Positions 34,581-42,382 of a DNA stretch of 64,000 bases are shown in pieces (within the stretch, counting starts at the first letter, position 1; each line of letters begins with the position of its first letter). The stretch comes from Bacillus sp. CECT 9360 (GTDB lineage Bacteria; Bacillota; Bacilli; Bacillales; DSM-1321): the NCBI RefSeq assembly GCF_918741275.1, contig NZ_CAKKNA010000011.1, positions 1-64,000 of the forward strand, written 5' to 3'. The notes under the pieces are model-generated. The model saw only the letters and a list, made by a program, of their open reading frames with translations. It did no database searches and had not been told where the DNA came from. A program made the translations under genes and the position numbers.

Positions 34581-34600
34581 CGGATTATATAGTGGAATAA
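34581..34600 (+). repeat. Subterminal repeat of the ISL3 element
   Basis: CGGATTATATAGTGGAAT repeats the left terminal sequence at 34525 (CGGAATATATAGTGGAAT, one mismatch) in the same orientation 56 bp further in. It may be a second transposase-binding site or the end of an older, shorter element. TATAAT follows at 34620-34625. Confidence 0.7.
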
Positions 34601-34698
34601 TAGATTAATTAAACCATACTATAATCAAATTCTTTTAAAAAAGAACTTGAAAAACATTTTAAATCGAATTACCTTATCTAAGAAAGGAGGACTAAAAT

Positions 34699-35148
34699 AT
34701 GAAAATAACTATTGAAGAATTACCTGAATCAAGGATTGCTTATTTCCGAAATGTTGGGGAGTATGGTGAAAAGCAAAACAAAGAATTAATGGAGTCTTTT
34801 AAAAAGTGGGCAAAATTGAATGGTGTATTTGATAATTCTACAATTTTAGGTATACCGCAAGATAACCCAGAGATTACTCCTAAAGAGGAATGTCGTTATG
34901 ATGTTTGCGTTGTTATAAATAAAGATTTTAATGTGGCAAAACCAGCTCATGTTGGTGAATTTTCTGGTGGGAAATACGCTGTTTTCTTGCTTGACCATAC
35001 AAAGGAGGCAGTCAGTGAATTTTGGGGCAATATTTTTTCTGAGATAGAAAGAAATAATCTATCAATAAGAGAACAACCAATTATAGAAAGATATACTTCA
35101 CAAATGATTGATAATCATTTGTGTGAAATATTAGTTCCTATACAGTAA
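34699..35148 (+). CDS. GyrI-like small-molecule-binding protein (IS passenger)
   Basis: 149 residues making up one GyrI-like/AraC effector-binding domain (SHS2 fold): ITIEELPESRIAYFRNVGEYG at the N-terminus, then CRYDVCVVINKDF, HVGEFSGGKYAVFLLDHTKEA and IIERYTSQM. No DNA-binding domain is attached. Such proteins bind drugs or small ligands, or protect gyrase. AAGGAGG precedes the ATG. It lies inside the inverted repeats of the ISL3-type element, ahead of the transposase and in the same direction, so it is cargo. Confidence 0.85.
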   Translation: MKITIEELPESRIAYFRNVGEYGEKQNKELMESFKKWAKLNGVFDNSTILGIPQDNPEITPKEECRYDVCVVINKDFNVAKPAHVGEFSGGKYAVFLLDHTKEAVSEFWGNIFSEIERNNLSIREQPIIERYTSQMIDNHLCEILVPIQ

Positions 35149-35192
35149 CGAAGCAGGGACATTTCCCACCTTCTGTTTAAAGGATGAACAAC

Positions 35193-36515
35193 ATGACAGA
35201 CCTACTATGTCTTTCAGATCTAACTGCAATTGAACCACCACAAGAAAATGAAACCGATATGATGTTTAAAGTTGAAGCAGTCGAGCCACCTGAACGTTGT
35301 CCTGAATGTGGTTTTGACAAGTTGTACAAACACAGTTCAAGAAATCAACTAATTATGGATTTGCCCATTCGTTTAAAGCGAGTGGGCTTACAATTGAACC
35401 GTAGACGATACAAGTGTCGTGAATGCGGATCTACCTTCTGGGAACGCCTAATATCCGTAGATGAAAAGCGTAGTATGACCAAAAGGCTTTTAGAGTCCAT
35501 TCAAGAGCAATCCATGTCTAAGACCTTTGTAGAAGTCGCAGAAAGCGTTGGTGTTGACGAGAAAACTGTTAGGAACGTTTTTAAGGACTATGTGGCACTC
35601 AAAGAACGTGAATACCAGTTTGAGACTCCTAAATGGCTTGGGATAGACGAGATACATATTATCCGTAGACCTCGGCTTGTATTGACTAATATTGAACGCA
35701 GGACTATTTATGACATCAAGCCTAACCGTAACAAGGAAACAGTCATCCAACGTCTTTCAGAAATCAGTGACAGGACTTATATTGAGTACGTCACAATGGA
35801 TATGTGGAAGCCCTACAAAGACGCAGTGAACACTATCCTTCCACACGCTAAAGTTGTCGTAGATAAGTTCCATGTAGTTAGAATGGCTAATCAAGCCTTA
35901 GATAACGTCAGAAAGTCTTTGAAAGCCCAAATGAGCCAAAAAGAAAGACGTACCCTTATGCGTGAAAGGTTTATCCTTCTAAAGCGTAAACACGATCTAA
36001 ATGAACGTGAATCATTCCTCTTAGAGACTTGGTTAGGTAATCTTCCTGCTTTGAAAGAAGCCTATGAACTCAAAGAAGAGTTTTACTGGATATGGGATAC
36101 TCCTGATCCAGATGAAGGTCGACTTCGTTATAGTCAATGGAGACACCGTTGTATGTCCAGTAACTCTAAAGACGCTTATAAAGACCTTGCGAGAGCCGTA
36201 GACAACTGGCATGACGAAATATTCAACTACTTTGATAAAAGGCTCACTAACGCTTATACGGAGTCAATTAACAGCATTATTAGGCAGGTAGAGCGATTGG
36301 GTAGAGGTTACTCGTTTGATGCCTTACGAGCCAAAATCCTTTTCAATGAGAAGCTCCATAAGAAGCGTAAACCACGATTTAATTCAAGTGCTTTCAACAA
36401 AGCTATGTTATACGATACTTTCAATTGGTATGAAGTGACTGATCACGACATTACAGACAACTTTGGTGTCGATTTTTCCACACTTATTAAGAATTTGGAG
36501 AAGGGTGATTTATAA
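35193..36515 (+). CDS. ISL3-family transposase
   Basis: 440 residues, full length. Two CxxC pairs (CPECGFDK and CRECGSTF, residues about 33-75) form the N-terminal zinc finger, a helix-turn-helix follows (VAESVGVDEKTVRNVFKDY), then the DDE domain: D in WLGIDEIHI, D in VTMDMWKPYKDAV with VDKFHVVR, and E in NAYTESINSII. All catalytic residues are present, so it should be active. ATG at 35193 has AAAGG 9 nt upstream; an ATG at 35184 is too close to that site. Confidence 0.95.
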   Translation: MTDLLCLSDLTAIEPPQENETDMMFKVEAVEPPERCPECGFDKLYKHSSRNQLIMDLPIRLKRVGLQLNRRRYKCRECGSTFWERLISVDEKRSMTKRLLESIQEQSMSKTFVEVAESVGVDEKTVRNVFKDYVALKEREYQFETPKWLGIDEIHIIRRPRLVLTNIERRTIYDIKPNRNKETVIQRLSEISDRTYIEYVTMDMWKPYKDAVNTILPHAKVVVDKFHVVRMANQALDNVRKSLKAQMSQKERRTLMRERFILLKRKHDLNERESFLLETWLGNLPALKEAYELKEEFYWIWDTPDPDEGRLRYSQWRHRCMSSNSKDAYKDLARAVDNWHDEIFNYFDKRLTNAYTESINSIIRQVERLGRGYSFDALRAKILFNEKLHKKRKPRFNSSAFNKAMLYDTFNWYEVTDHDITDNFGVDFSTLIKNLEKGDL

Positions 36516-36700
36516 GCCCTTTTCCACCATAAAATCCGAATACCCATAACTTATTAGTTATAAGCTCTTATGTACTATATAACCCATAACAAAAGTGTTA
36601 AACAATAGTATGCTTCATTAGCCAGCGAGTAACCGATAAGCCGATACAAGCAATTAAAACTAATGTATAATAATGGGATAAACACTAGGGGGGTTCTTAG

Positions 36701-36895
36701 ATGGAAGCTGATAGCATATTTGGTCTTTTTGCAATTATACCTATCTTACTCTATTTAATCATTATTGGTTTTAGCATTTATTTTATTGTAAGGATCATTC
36801 GATTCATGAATGAAAAAACAAAATTGGATCAACAAAGAAATGAGAAATTGGACACTCTGATTAAGGCGATTCAAGATAACAAAGATAATGAATAA
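36701..36895 (+). CDS. 64-residue membrane protein with charged tail
   Basis: One strong membrane segment (residues about 6-32, aliphatic and Tyr/Phe-rich) is followed by a charged helix RFMNEKTKLDQQRNEKLDTLIKA that could form a coiled coil. A TAGGGGGG site lies 9 nt before the ATG and TATAAT is at 36666-36671. It resembles small Bacillus membrane proteins of unknown role. It lies just outside the right end of the ISL3 element. Confidence 0.7.
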   Translation: MEADSIFGLFAIIPILLYLIIIGFSIYFIVRIIRFMNEKTKLDQQRNEKLDTLIKAIQDNKDNE

Positions 36896-37112
36896 TTAGT
36901 TCTGTACATAAAGTTATTCCTTAATCAAAGGGTACACTTTCCCTTATAATTCCTCACATCATTAGAATCGCCAAAACACACATTATGTGTAGGGGGAAAC
37001 AGTTCCTATGTGTCTAAATAGTCGGGCACATAGTGTTCGAAATTACCCTTCATCTTTTTCTTTTTACCATCTAACGATCATGTGGATCCCATCCAAAACG
37101 GAGGTGGTCATT

Positions 37113-37241
37113 ATGCCAAATGGAAATGGTACTCACGGATATGCGAATGTTGAAAATTTTGATTCAAGAAGAGAAGTGAAGGAGCGGCCAAGCAAGGCTG
37201 AATTCAAACAGAAAGCGACTTTGAAAAGAAATAACAAATAA
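37113..37241 (+). CDS. 42-residue basic protein, unknown
   Basis: ATG at 37113 with GGAGGTG 8 nt upstream. The product starts MPNGNGTHGYANVENFDS and ends basic (KAEFKQKATLKRNNK), hydrophilic throughout. This looks like a small spore-associated or stress protein, but I do not recognise the family. A strong terminator follows 22 bp later, making it a single-gene unit. Confidence 0.6.
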   Translation: MPNGNGTHGYANVENFDSRREVKERPSKAEFKQKATLKRNNK

Positions 37242-37263
37242 TCTATAAAGTTTAGTCAATTAG

Positions 37264-37292
37264 CCCCAACAGGAAATCCTGTTGGGGTTTTT
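37264..37292 (+). terminator. Terminator after the 42-residue gene
   Basis: Perfect 10-bp stem CCCCAACAGG/CCTGTTGGGG around AAAT with five T behind it. Confidence 0.92.
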
Positions 37293-37398
37293 CGCGTTCG
37301 CTTGCCCGGTTTACTTGTATGTCTAGTGCTTTCAATATGTATAGTTCTTGATTCACTGAGGGAAAATACATCTGATTCAGCACTATGGAGGTGATTAA

Positions 37399-37623
37399 AT
37401 GGAAAATAAAAGCTTGGGGTATCATGAAACAATGGAATTACATGAGATGCTTAATTTTAAAACGACATGTGTAGTCAAATCCAAGATGATGTCGGGGGTC
37501 GTATTCGATCAGGATCTTAAGGCATTAATGGAAAAAGACGTTCAACAATCGCTACAAGCACTACAAGATCTGCAAAATCTATATAAAATCCCAAACCCGG
37601 TAAACGGAGGTGAACTGCATTGA
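37399..37623 (+). CDS. CotF-like spore coat protein, N-half type (YraG-like)
   Basis: 74 residues. GYHETMELHEMLNFKTTCVVKSKMM is typical of the first half of coat F proteins, and VQQSLQALQDLQNL forms a helix. B. subtilis CotF is one 160-residue precursor cut into two pieces; here the two halves are separate genes. GGAGGTG precedes the ATG. The stop overlaps the start of the next gene. Together with the alcohol dehydrogenase the set recalls the B. subtilis yra/adhB locus. Confidence 0.8.
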   Translation: MENKSLGYHETMELHEMLNFKTTCVVKSKMMSGVVFDQDLKALMEKDVQQSLQALQDLQNLYKIPNPVNGGELH

Positions 37624-37988
37624 TTAATGATTACTTAGAAGTCGAAAACGCAGAAGGCATGCCCGAGATGGCTGATTCCGCATTAGCATTGGAATTTTTA
37701 TTAAGTGTAAAAAGCGGTGTTCGGAATGCAGCCTATGCGATCACGGAGTCAAGAACGCCAGAGGTCAGGAACGCGTTCCGCAATCAGATGGAACAGGGGC
37801 TTCAGTTGCACGAAGAGGTAAGCAATTTCATGATGGAAAAGGGATGGCTGCATCCTTACAATGTGGAAGACCAATACCAGATCGATATGAAATCAGTAGA
37901 AGCAGTGACAATGATCGGGAATTTGAAATTATTCCCTGGCGACACTTCCAGAATGGGTATGATGGCGCAAATCGATTCAGATGAATAA
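37620..37988 (+). CDS. CotF-like spore coat protein, C-half type (YraF-like)
   Basis: 122 residues, coat F domain. ADSALALEFLLSVKSGVRNAA and TPEVRNAFRNQMEQGLQLHEEV lead to the conserved MMEKGWLHPYNVEDQ. Two long helices in a ferritin-like arrangement are likely. The TTG start at 37620 overlaps the TGA of the previous gene and has GGAGGTGA 6 nt upstream, so the pair is coupled. Probably made in the mother cell during sporulation. Confidence 0.82.
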   Translation: MINDYLEVENAEGMPEMADSALALEFLLSVKSGVRNAAYAITESRTPEVRNAFRNQMEQGLQLHEEVSNFMMEKGWLHPYNVEDQYQIDMKSVEAVTMIGNLKLFPGDTSRMGMMAQIDSDE

Positions 37989-38006
37989 TAGGAGGGAGGC
38001 TGGATA

Positions 38007-39143
38007 ATGAAAGCAGTAACGTTTCAAGGGATAAAGGATGTACGAGTCAAAGAGGTAAAGGATCCGACAATCGAAAAAAAGGACGATATCATTGTTAAAA
38101 TAACTCATTCTGCCATTTGCGGTTCCGACCTGCATTTGATTCACGGGATGGTTCCAAACTTCCCTGAAGATTATATTATCGGACACGAACCAATGGGTAT
38201 CGTAGAAGAAGTAGGCCCTGATGTAACGAAAGTGAAAAAAGGCGACCGCGTTGTTATCCCATTTAATGTGGCTTGTGGGCAGTGCTTCTTTTGCCAAAAC
38301 CACTTGGAAAGCCAATGCGATAACTCGAATGAGAATGGAGAAATGGGTGCATATTTCGGTTATTCCGATACAATGGGAGGATACCCGGGCGGTCAGGCCG
38401 AATTTTTGCGTGTACCTTATGGGAACTTTACTCCCTTCAAAATTCCAGAAAATAGCGAAGTGCCTGATGAAAGCCTAACTCTTCTTGCCGATGCAGCTTC
38501 AACGGCTTATTGGTCTGTGGATAATGCCGGAGTAAAGGACGGAGATACCGTTATCGTGTTCGGTTGTGGACCTGTGGGATTGCTTGCCCAGAAGTTTGCC
38601 TGGCTGAAAGGGGCAAAAAGGGTAATAGCGGTTGACTATATCGATTATCGCCTGCAGCATGCGAAAAAGCACAATAATGTGGAAACCGTAAACTTTGAAC
38701 AGCACGAACATACCGGGGAGTATTTGAAAGAGCTAACCAAAGGCGGCGCTGACGTTGTGATAGAAGCTGTCGGCATGGACGGGAAAATGACCCCGATGGA
38801 ATATGTGGGAACCGGACTAAAGCTGCAAGGCGGTTCACTTAGTCCATTAGTAATGGCTACACAAGCTGTCCGCAAAGGCGGCACGATACAAGTTACCGGT
38901 GCTTATGGCGGAAGATATAACGCTTTCCCACTTGGAGATATTTTCCAAAGAAACGTAAACCTTAGGACAGGACAAGCACCGGTTATCCACTATATGCCTT
39001 TCCTACATGATTTGTTTAATGAAGGAAAAGTAAATCCTAGTGATATTGTTACACACGTTCTTCCGCTTGCTGAAGCGGAAAAAGGCTATGAATACTTCGA
39101 TACGAGAACAGATGACTGCATAAAAGTAATCCTAAAGCCGTAA
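38007..39143 (+). CDS. Zinc-dependent alcohol dehydrogenase (AdhB-like)
   Basis: 378 residues, MDR superfamily. Cys and His of the catalytic zinc are in AICGSDLHL (near residue 38) and GHEPMGIVEEVG (near residue 60). The four structural-zinc cysteines are in ACGQCFFCQNHLESQC (residues 92-107). VFGCGPVGLLAQKFA near residue 183 is the NAD Rossmann loop. It resembles formaldehyde- or alcohol-dehydrogenase class enzymes such as B. subtilis AdhB, which sits among CotF-like genes as here. GGAGGGAGG precedes the ATG. Confidence 0.92.
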   Translation: MKAVTFQGIKDVRVKEVKDPTIEKKDDIIVKITHSAICGSDLHLIHGMVPNFPEDYIIGHEPMGIVEEVGPDVTKVKKGDRVVIPFNVACGQCFFCQNHLESQCDNSNENGEMGAYFGYSDTMGGYPGGQAEFLRVPYGNFTPFKIPENSEVPDESLTLLADAASTAYWSVDNAGVKDGDTVIVFGCGPVGLLAQKFAWLKGAKRVIAVDYIDYRLQHAKKHNNVETVNFEQHEHTGEYLKELTKGGADVVIEAVGMDGKMTPMEYVGTGLKLQGGSLSPLVMATQAVRKGGTIQVTGAYGGRYNAFPLGDIFQRNVNLRTGQAPVIHYMPFLHDLFNEGKVNPSDIVTHVLPLAEAEKGYEYFDTRTDDCIKVILKP

Positions 39144-39148
39144 ATGGC

Positions 39149-39186
39149 ATAAAAAAATGGAAATCAGATGATTTCCATTTTTTTAT
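39149..39186. terminator. Bidirectional terminator between adh and the coat genes
   Basis: A perfect 17-bp stem, ATAAAAAAATGGAAATC with its complement, loop AGAT. A and T runs at the two ends make it functional on both strands, as expected between convergent genes. Confidence 0.92.
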
Positions 39187-39193
39187 GGGCTAG

Positions 39194-39328
39194 TGTTGGC
39201 TTATTTAAGCTCGAATCGCAAGGGGCCAAAGAGAATGCGAGCTTTCTTTTGGCCCCTTGCGATTCGAGCTACCTTTCAGCTGAGCTGAAAGGCGTTTAAA
39301 ACTAAAGTTTTAAACGAATAAGCCAACA
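39194..39328. repeat. Cloverleaf-like nested inverted repeats
   Basis: An outer perfect 12-bp stem (39194-39205 with 39317-39328, TGTTGGCTTATT/AATAAGCCAACA) encloses three perfect hairpins in tandem: a 23-bp stem (39208-39230 with 39248-39270, loop 17 nt), a 9-bp stem (39272-39280 with 39284-39292, loop TGA) and a 10-bp stem (GTTTAAAACT 39294-39303 with 39306-39315). Nearly all of the 135 bp pairs. No T runs, no gene and no flanking duplication are seen. The family is not recognised. Confidence 0.92.
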
Positions 39329-39346
39329 ATATTCATAGCCATTATT

Positions 39347-39658
39347 TTATTGTTGCTGTTGTTGTTGAGGTATGTTTAATGCTATCTGTGCGGTTGTTAC
39401 GTCGACGTTAATTTGTTCATTCATATTATAAGGATGGTAGAACCCTTTAGCGACCATGTAATCAACAACCTGTTCATGAAAATTAATTGCGTTGTTTAAG
39501 TGTTCAGTGAGCACAGCTCTAAGTTCTGGAGTAGCCGTTTCAGTGACAGCGAAAGAATGCATCTTCACACCAGACTTTGCCCCATTTAATAGATCGGTTG
39601 CTATCACCTGATCGGTGATGTTGCCCATACCCGTAATGTTTTGAATAAATTCATTCAT
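39347..39658 (-). CDS. CotF-like spore coat protein, C-half type
   Basis: 103 residues, coat F domain: TDQVIATDLLNGAKSGVKMHS, TPELRAVLTEHLNNAINFHEQV, and MVAKGFYHPYNMNEQ, aligning with the C-half product at 37620. It ends in a run of six glutamines. GGAGG lies 8 nt before the ATG. It follows the N-half gene by 11 bp on the minus strand, so this locus holds a second split CotF pair facing the first. Confidence 0.85.
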   Translation of the reverse strand: MNEFIQNITGMGNITDQVIATDLLNGAKSGVKMHSFAVTETATPELRAVLTEHLNNAINFHEQVVDYMVAKGFYHPYNMNEQINVDVTTAQIALNIPQQQQQQ

Positions 39659-39669
39659 GAAATGACCTC

Positions 39670-39858
39670 CTACTTTAACAAATTAACTAATTGTTCCGCT
39701 TCTAGTCTTGATTGTTGGACATCCATTGAAAGAAGATTTTTTAGTTCTGAGTCTTGCGCCAGACCCGCCATAGTTGAAGATTTTGCGATGCAATTGCTTT
39801 TAAACGTCAAGATTTCATGCGCCTCAAGCTTTTCATGAAGCCCCAATTGATTTATCAT
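39670..39858 (-). CDS. CotF-like spore coat protein, N-half type
   Basis: 62 residues: GLHEKLEAHEILTFKSNCIAKSS, then SMDVQQSRLEAEQLVNLL. It aligns with the N-half gene at 37399 (ELHEMLNFKTTCVVKSKMM). AAGGAGG precedes the ATG. It is the first gene of a two-gene unit with the C-half at 39347. Confidence 0.82.
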   Translation of the reverse strand: MINQLGLHEKLEAHEILTFKSNCIAKSSTMAGLAQDSELKNLLSMDVQQSRLEAEQLVNLLK

Positions 39859-40042
39859 TCTAAACCTCCTTACCTAATTTTTTTATTCTGTGATGAAGAA
39901 TGGAGTGTACCATAACTAGGTTATTCTTCATGTTTATTATGAGCAAAATTAAAGGAGATATTACAAAGGATTTCATAATACACTGTGAACAGATCTAGAT
40001 AGCTTCTCGAAGAGGGACGGGTGCATAATATTTTTAAAAATT

Positions 40043-40228
40043 TTACATATTTTTGGTTTTACTTTTGAACTTAATTACAAAGTATATTATTACTGCGACA
40101 GTTTGAATGGTTAATCCGATAATTAAAAAAAGATTGGGATACTTGCTACTTCCTATTCTGTTAAAACCTATTATTGAAAATATTAAGCCAAAAAGATTTA
40201 TGTACCAAGCAGTTTTTATTTTATCCAC
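40043..40228 (-). CDS. Possible 61-residue membrane protein
   Basis: Two hydrophobic segments (residues about 8-24 and 31-52) with a polar turn NRIGSSKYPN between them and a basic C-terminus. The GTG start lies directly behind AAGGA, closer than usual, so the start or the gene itself is doubtful. The composition looks like a real small membrane protein. No family recognised. Confidence 0.4.
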   Translation of the reverse strand: MDKIKTAWYINLFGLIFSIIGFNRIGSSKYPNLFLIIGLTIQTVAVIIYFVIKFKSKTKNM

Positions 40229-40492
40229 TTCCTTTTTATTCTATAATAACCTAAAACATAGTGATCTGTTAAATCATGGAATGTTCATCTTTGAAAGTAC
40301 AGGTGGGATGACTTTTGGCTTTGTTTATATATTGGGGTTTACCTCACTGTTAACCTACTGCGCCTACAATCTTTGCATGGGGATTGAAAAAGAAGTAGTC
40401 GGAAATTTCTTTTGACCCAATTTTAGTAATAGTTAGATTTAAATGATCATACATGATGATTTGAAAAGTTGGAAAGTTAGGTGGATGCATAC

Positions 40493-41164
40493 ATGATTGA
40501 GAAAAGAAATTATTTAATTTGGGGCATTATTTTATTTATTATATCGTTTATTCTGGATTTTCCTTTTCCCAATGCCAGTCCCTATGGGGAAACAATTTTT
40601 AAATCAGTTGGTTTGCCAGTATACTCTAATCCTGAATCCCAAGAGGGTATTCTTTTTGTTGGGATAACAAGTTTTATACTATTTTTTGTCAGTTTGTATT
40701 TACTAAACAATTCTTTTAAAAAATATAATATAAGAATCGTGTTATCATTATTTGTTTTTGGTATAGCTGGATCTCATTTACTGATTTATACGTATCAAAA
40801 CACTATTGCGACTGGTATTTACGCGATTGGATACGAAGAGGAATTTAGTCGGTGTGAATTTGAAACTAGTAAGGATGGCAAAAAGTTAAATGGCAAGTGC
40901 TACATTCTATTAGCAAACTACAGTTCAAAGGAAGCTCAATTTACATTAAAATTCAAAACCACCGACATTGATGACCCATATGATTTTAATCAATTAATGA
41001 ATAGAAATGGCCCTTATGAATTGAATCTGTATGGACATGAAAAGAAAATAATTGAAATAGAAACAGCTATAGATGTAACCAAAATCAAGGAACACCCTGA
41101 ATCGGGCGAAGCTAACGGTATGGGGATTGTTCTTTTCGAGAATGATAGAAAAAGAGAACTTTGA
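40493..41164 (+). CDS. Membrane protein, unknown, three TM segments
   Basis: 223 residues. Three hydrophobic segments (residues about 8-24, 55-75 and 85-105) are followed by a soluble domain of about 110 residues, probably outside, with two cysteines (RCEF and GKCYI) that could pair. AGGTGG lies 8 nt before the ATG at 40493; a GTG four codons upstream is less likely. The following lipoprotein starts 49 nt behind the stop. AT-rich, without a known domain. Confidence 0.65.
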   Translation: MIEKRNYLIWGIILFIISFILDFPFPNASPYGETIFKSVGLPVYSNPESQEGILFVGITSFILFFVSLYLLNNSFKKYNIRIVLSLFVFGIAGSHLLIYTYQNTIATGIYAIGYEEEFSRCEFETSKDGKKLNGKCYILLANYSSKEAQFTLKFKTTDIDDPYDFNQLMNRNGPYELNLYGHEKKIIEIETAIDVTKIKEHPESGEANGMGIVLFENDRKREL

Positions 41165-41213
41165 GGCTGAATTTCTGCAGCTTTTAAAGAGATACGAAGG
41201 GGAGAGTAACAAT

Positions 41214-41825
41214 TTGAAAAAAAGAGTGAATATATTACTTCTCATAGGAATATTGGGAATTGCTGGATGCGACGCGGAACAAACAAAGCAGAAGATAAGT
41301 ATGAATAAAGAGGATACTGTCTCACCATATGAACTATCCGATAAAGAATTAGAGTTGATCAATTTAACTTCGACGAATGAAGGTGATTTACTCGTCTATA
41401 AGATCGGACTTGCTGACAAGCGCGAATTTGAAACAAAGATCGATTATTATCAAAATGGAAAGCTATCAAACACCTTGATGAAAATGACAAACGAAATAAA
41501 GAAGGGAGATTCTCTTATGTCTTTTGGAGTGAGGCGGTTTTCAGGTGATGAAAAAGATCCAACTTGGTACGAGTTTTTTGTAGAGGGTGAGATTGGATCT
41601 GCCATTGCTAGGGAACAAAAGGCATCACCTTCCGTTGCTTCCTCCAAAGTTTCCATTAGTGAGAAAAAGAAATTGCCGCACGACAAATATACAGCAATAG
41701 GTGCTTATATAGAAGACACAAAAGACGGTGATATAAAAGCTGTGTCACCAGATGATAAGGAAGCCTTAAACATCTTAATTAAGGAAAACGAGAACGTGTA
41801 TGTCTTTTCATGCAAGGTAAAATAA
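41214..41825 (+). CDS. Lipoprotein, unknown
   Basis: 203 residues. A lipoprotein signal KKRVNILLLIGILGIAGCD gives the mature Cys near residue 19. The soluble part has no motif I recognise; the C-terminal region SPDDKEALNILIKENENVYVFSCKV is conserved-looking. The TTG start has AAGGGGAGAG upstream; the frame runs further up into the preceding gene, but those residues would bury the signal. Likely co-transcribed with the membrane protein before it. Confidence 0.7.
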   Translation: MKKRVNILLLIGILGIAGCDAEQTKQKISMNKEDTVSPYELSDKELELINLTSTNEGDLLVYKIGLADKREFETKIDYYQNGKLSNTLMKMTNEIKKGDSLMSFGVRRFSGDEKDPTWYEFFVEGEIGSAIAREQKASPSVASSKVSISEKKKLPHDKYTAIGAYIEDTKDGDIKAVSPDDKEALNILIKENENVYVFSCKVK

Positions 41826-41854
41826 CTATAATCAGATAGGAAAAGAGGTGGAAT

Positions 41855-42133
41855 ATGTATAAAGTGATTGCCATTATAGTTTTAATATTTGTTATCATCA
41901 CATTGGCGAAAATATATTTAAACAGAAAATGGAAACTGATATTCACCACATTTGGGCATGAGAACTATTTTAAAGTCGTTGCAAAGCTAAAAAATGCAGG
42001 CGTGAAATACAAAATCAAAACCCCGTTGAATGTAAACGATAGGCAACGGTTTAACGATAATTCACAATACGATATCTATGTAAAAAAAGAAGAAGAGCAT
42101 CTTGCCCAAAGAGCAATGCATCAATCTGATTAA
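41855..42133 (+). CDS. Small membrane-anchored protein, unknown
   Basis: 92 residues. An N-terminal membrane anchor (residues 4-20) is followed by a basic soluble domain with YFKVVAKLKNAGVKYKIKTPL and YDIYVKKEEEHLAQRA. The pattern resembles a short beta-alpha domain that could bind another protein. AAGAGGTGG lies before the ATG. Third gene of the 40.5-42.1 kb group; a terminator follows. Confidence 0.65.
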   Translation: MYKVIAIIVLIFVIITLAKIYLNRKWKLIFTTFGHENYFKVVAKLKNAGVKYKIKTPLNVNDRQRFNDNSQYDIYVKKEEEHLAQRAMHQSD

Positions 42134-42198
42134 GACCTGCAGTTATTAGGAATAATGATTAAACTGAAAGTATTTTCCAATATGAAAAATATTAAGTA

Positions 42199-42250
42199 AA
42201 AGCGCCAGGACTACTTGGATTCATAAAGTAGAATTAACTGGCGCTTTGTC
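42199..42250 (+). terminator. Terminator after the 40.5-42.1 kb group
   Basis: Perfect 10-bp stem AAAGCGCCAG/CTGGCGCTTT, with a smaller inner pairing CTAC/GTAG, followed by a T-rich stretch. Confidence 0.85.
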
Positions 42251-42382
42251 TTTTGTATACTTGCCCGTCGTTGTACCTTTTCTTAAAGAAGGAATTAGGA
42301 TGATTGTTGGAGAATTTTAGGATAGTACTATTCGCACCTTATTCGTAAATGGGTGTTGTTGAAAAAGGAAGGTGTAGGAAAT

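Larger units (their letters stand above)
34518..36545. mobile_element. ISL3-family element with a passenger gene
   Basis: A complete 2028-bp unit. Ends are imperfect 24-bp inverted repeats: left 34518-34541 (GGGTCTTCGGAATATATAG...), right 36522-36545 (inward reading GGGTATTCGGATTTTATGG...); 20 of 24 agree. Both flanks carry the exact 8-bp target duplication ATAACTTA (34510-34517, 36546-36553). The TSD shows that everything between moved as one unit, including a GyrI-like gene and the ISL3-type transposase. A near copy of the left end lies inside at 34581-34600. Confidence 0.93.

Noticed and set aside
35150-35180. Left end of the ISL3 element directly before the transposase
   Set aside because: GGGACATTTCCCACC resembles the right end only in direct orientation. 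The ends at 34518 and 36545 are inverted and flanked by an exact 8-bp duplication.
40107-40415. 102-codon plus-strand frame with hydrophobic segments
   Set aside because: No ribosome binding site at either possible start, and it overlaps the better supported minus-strand frame. The last 44 codons may be a remnant of a membrane protein, but nothing confirms it.
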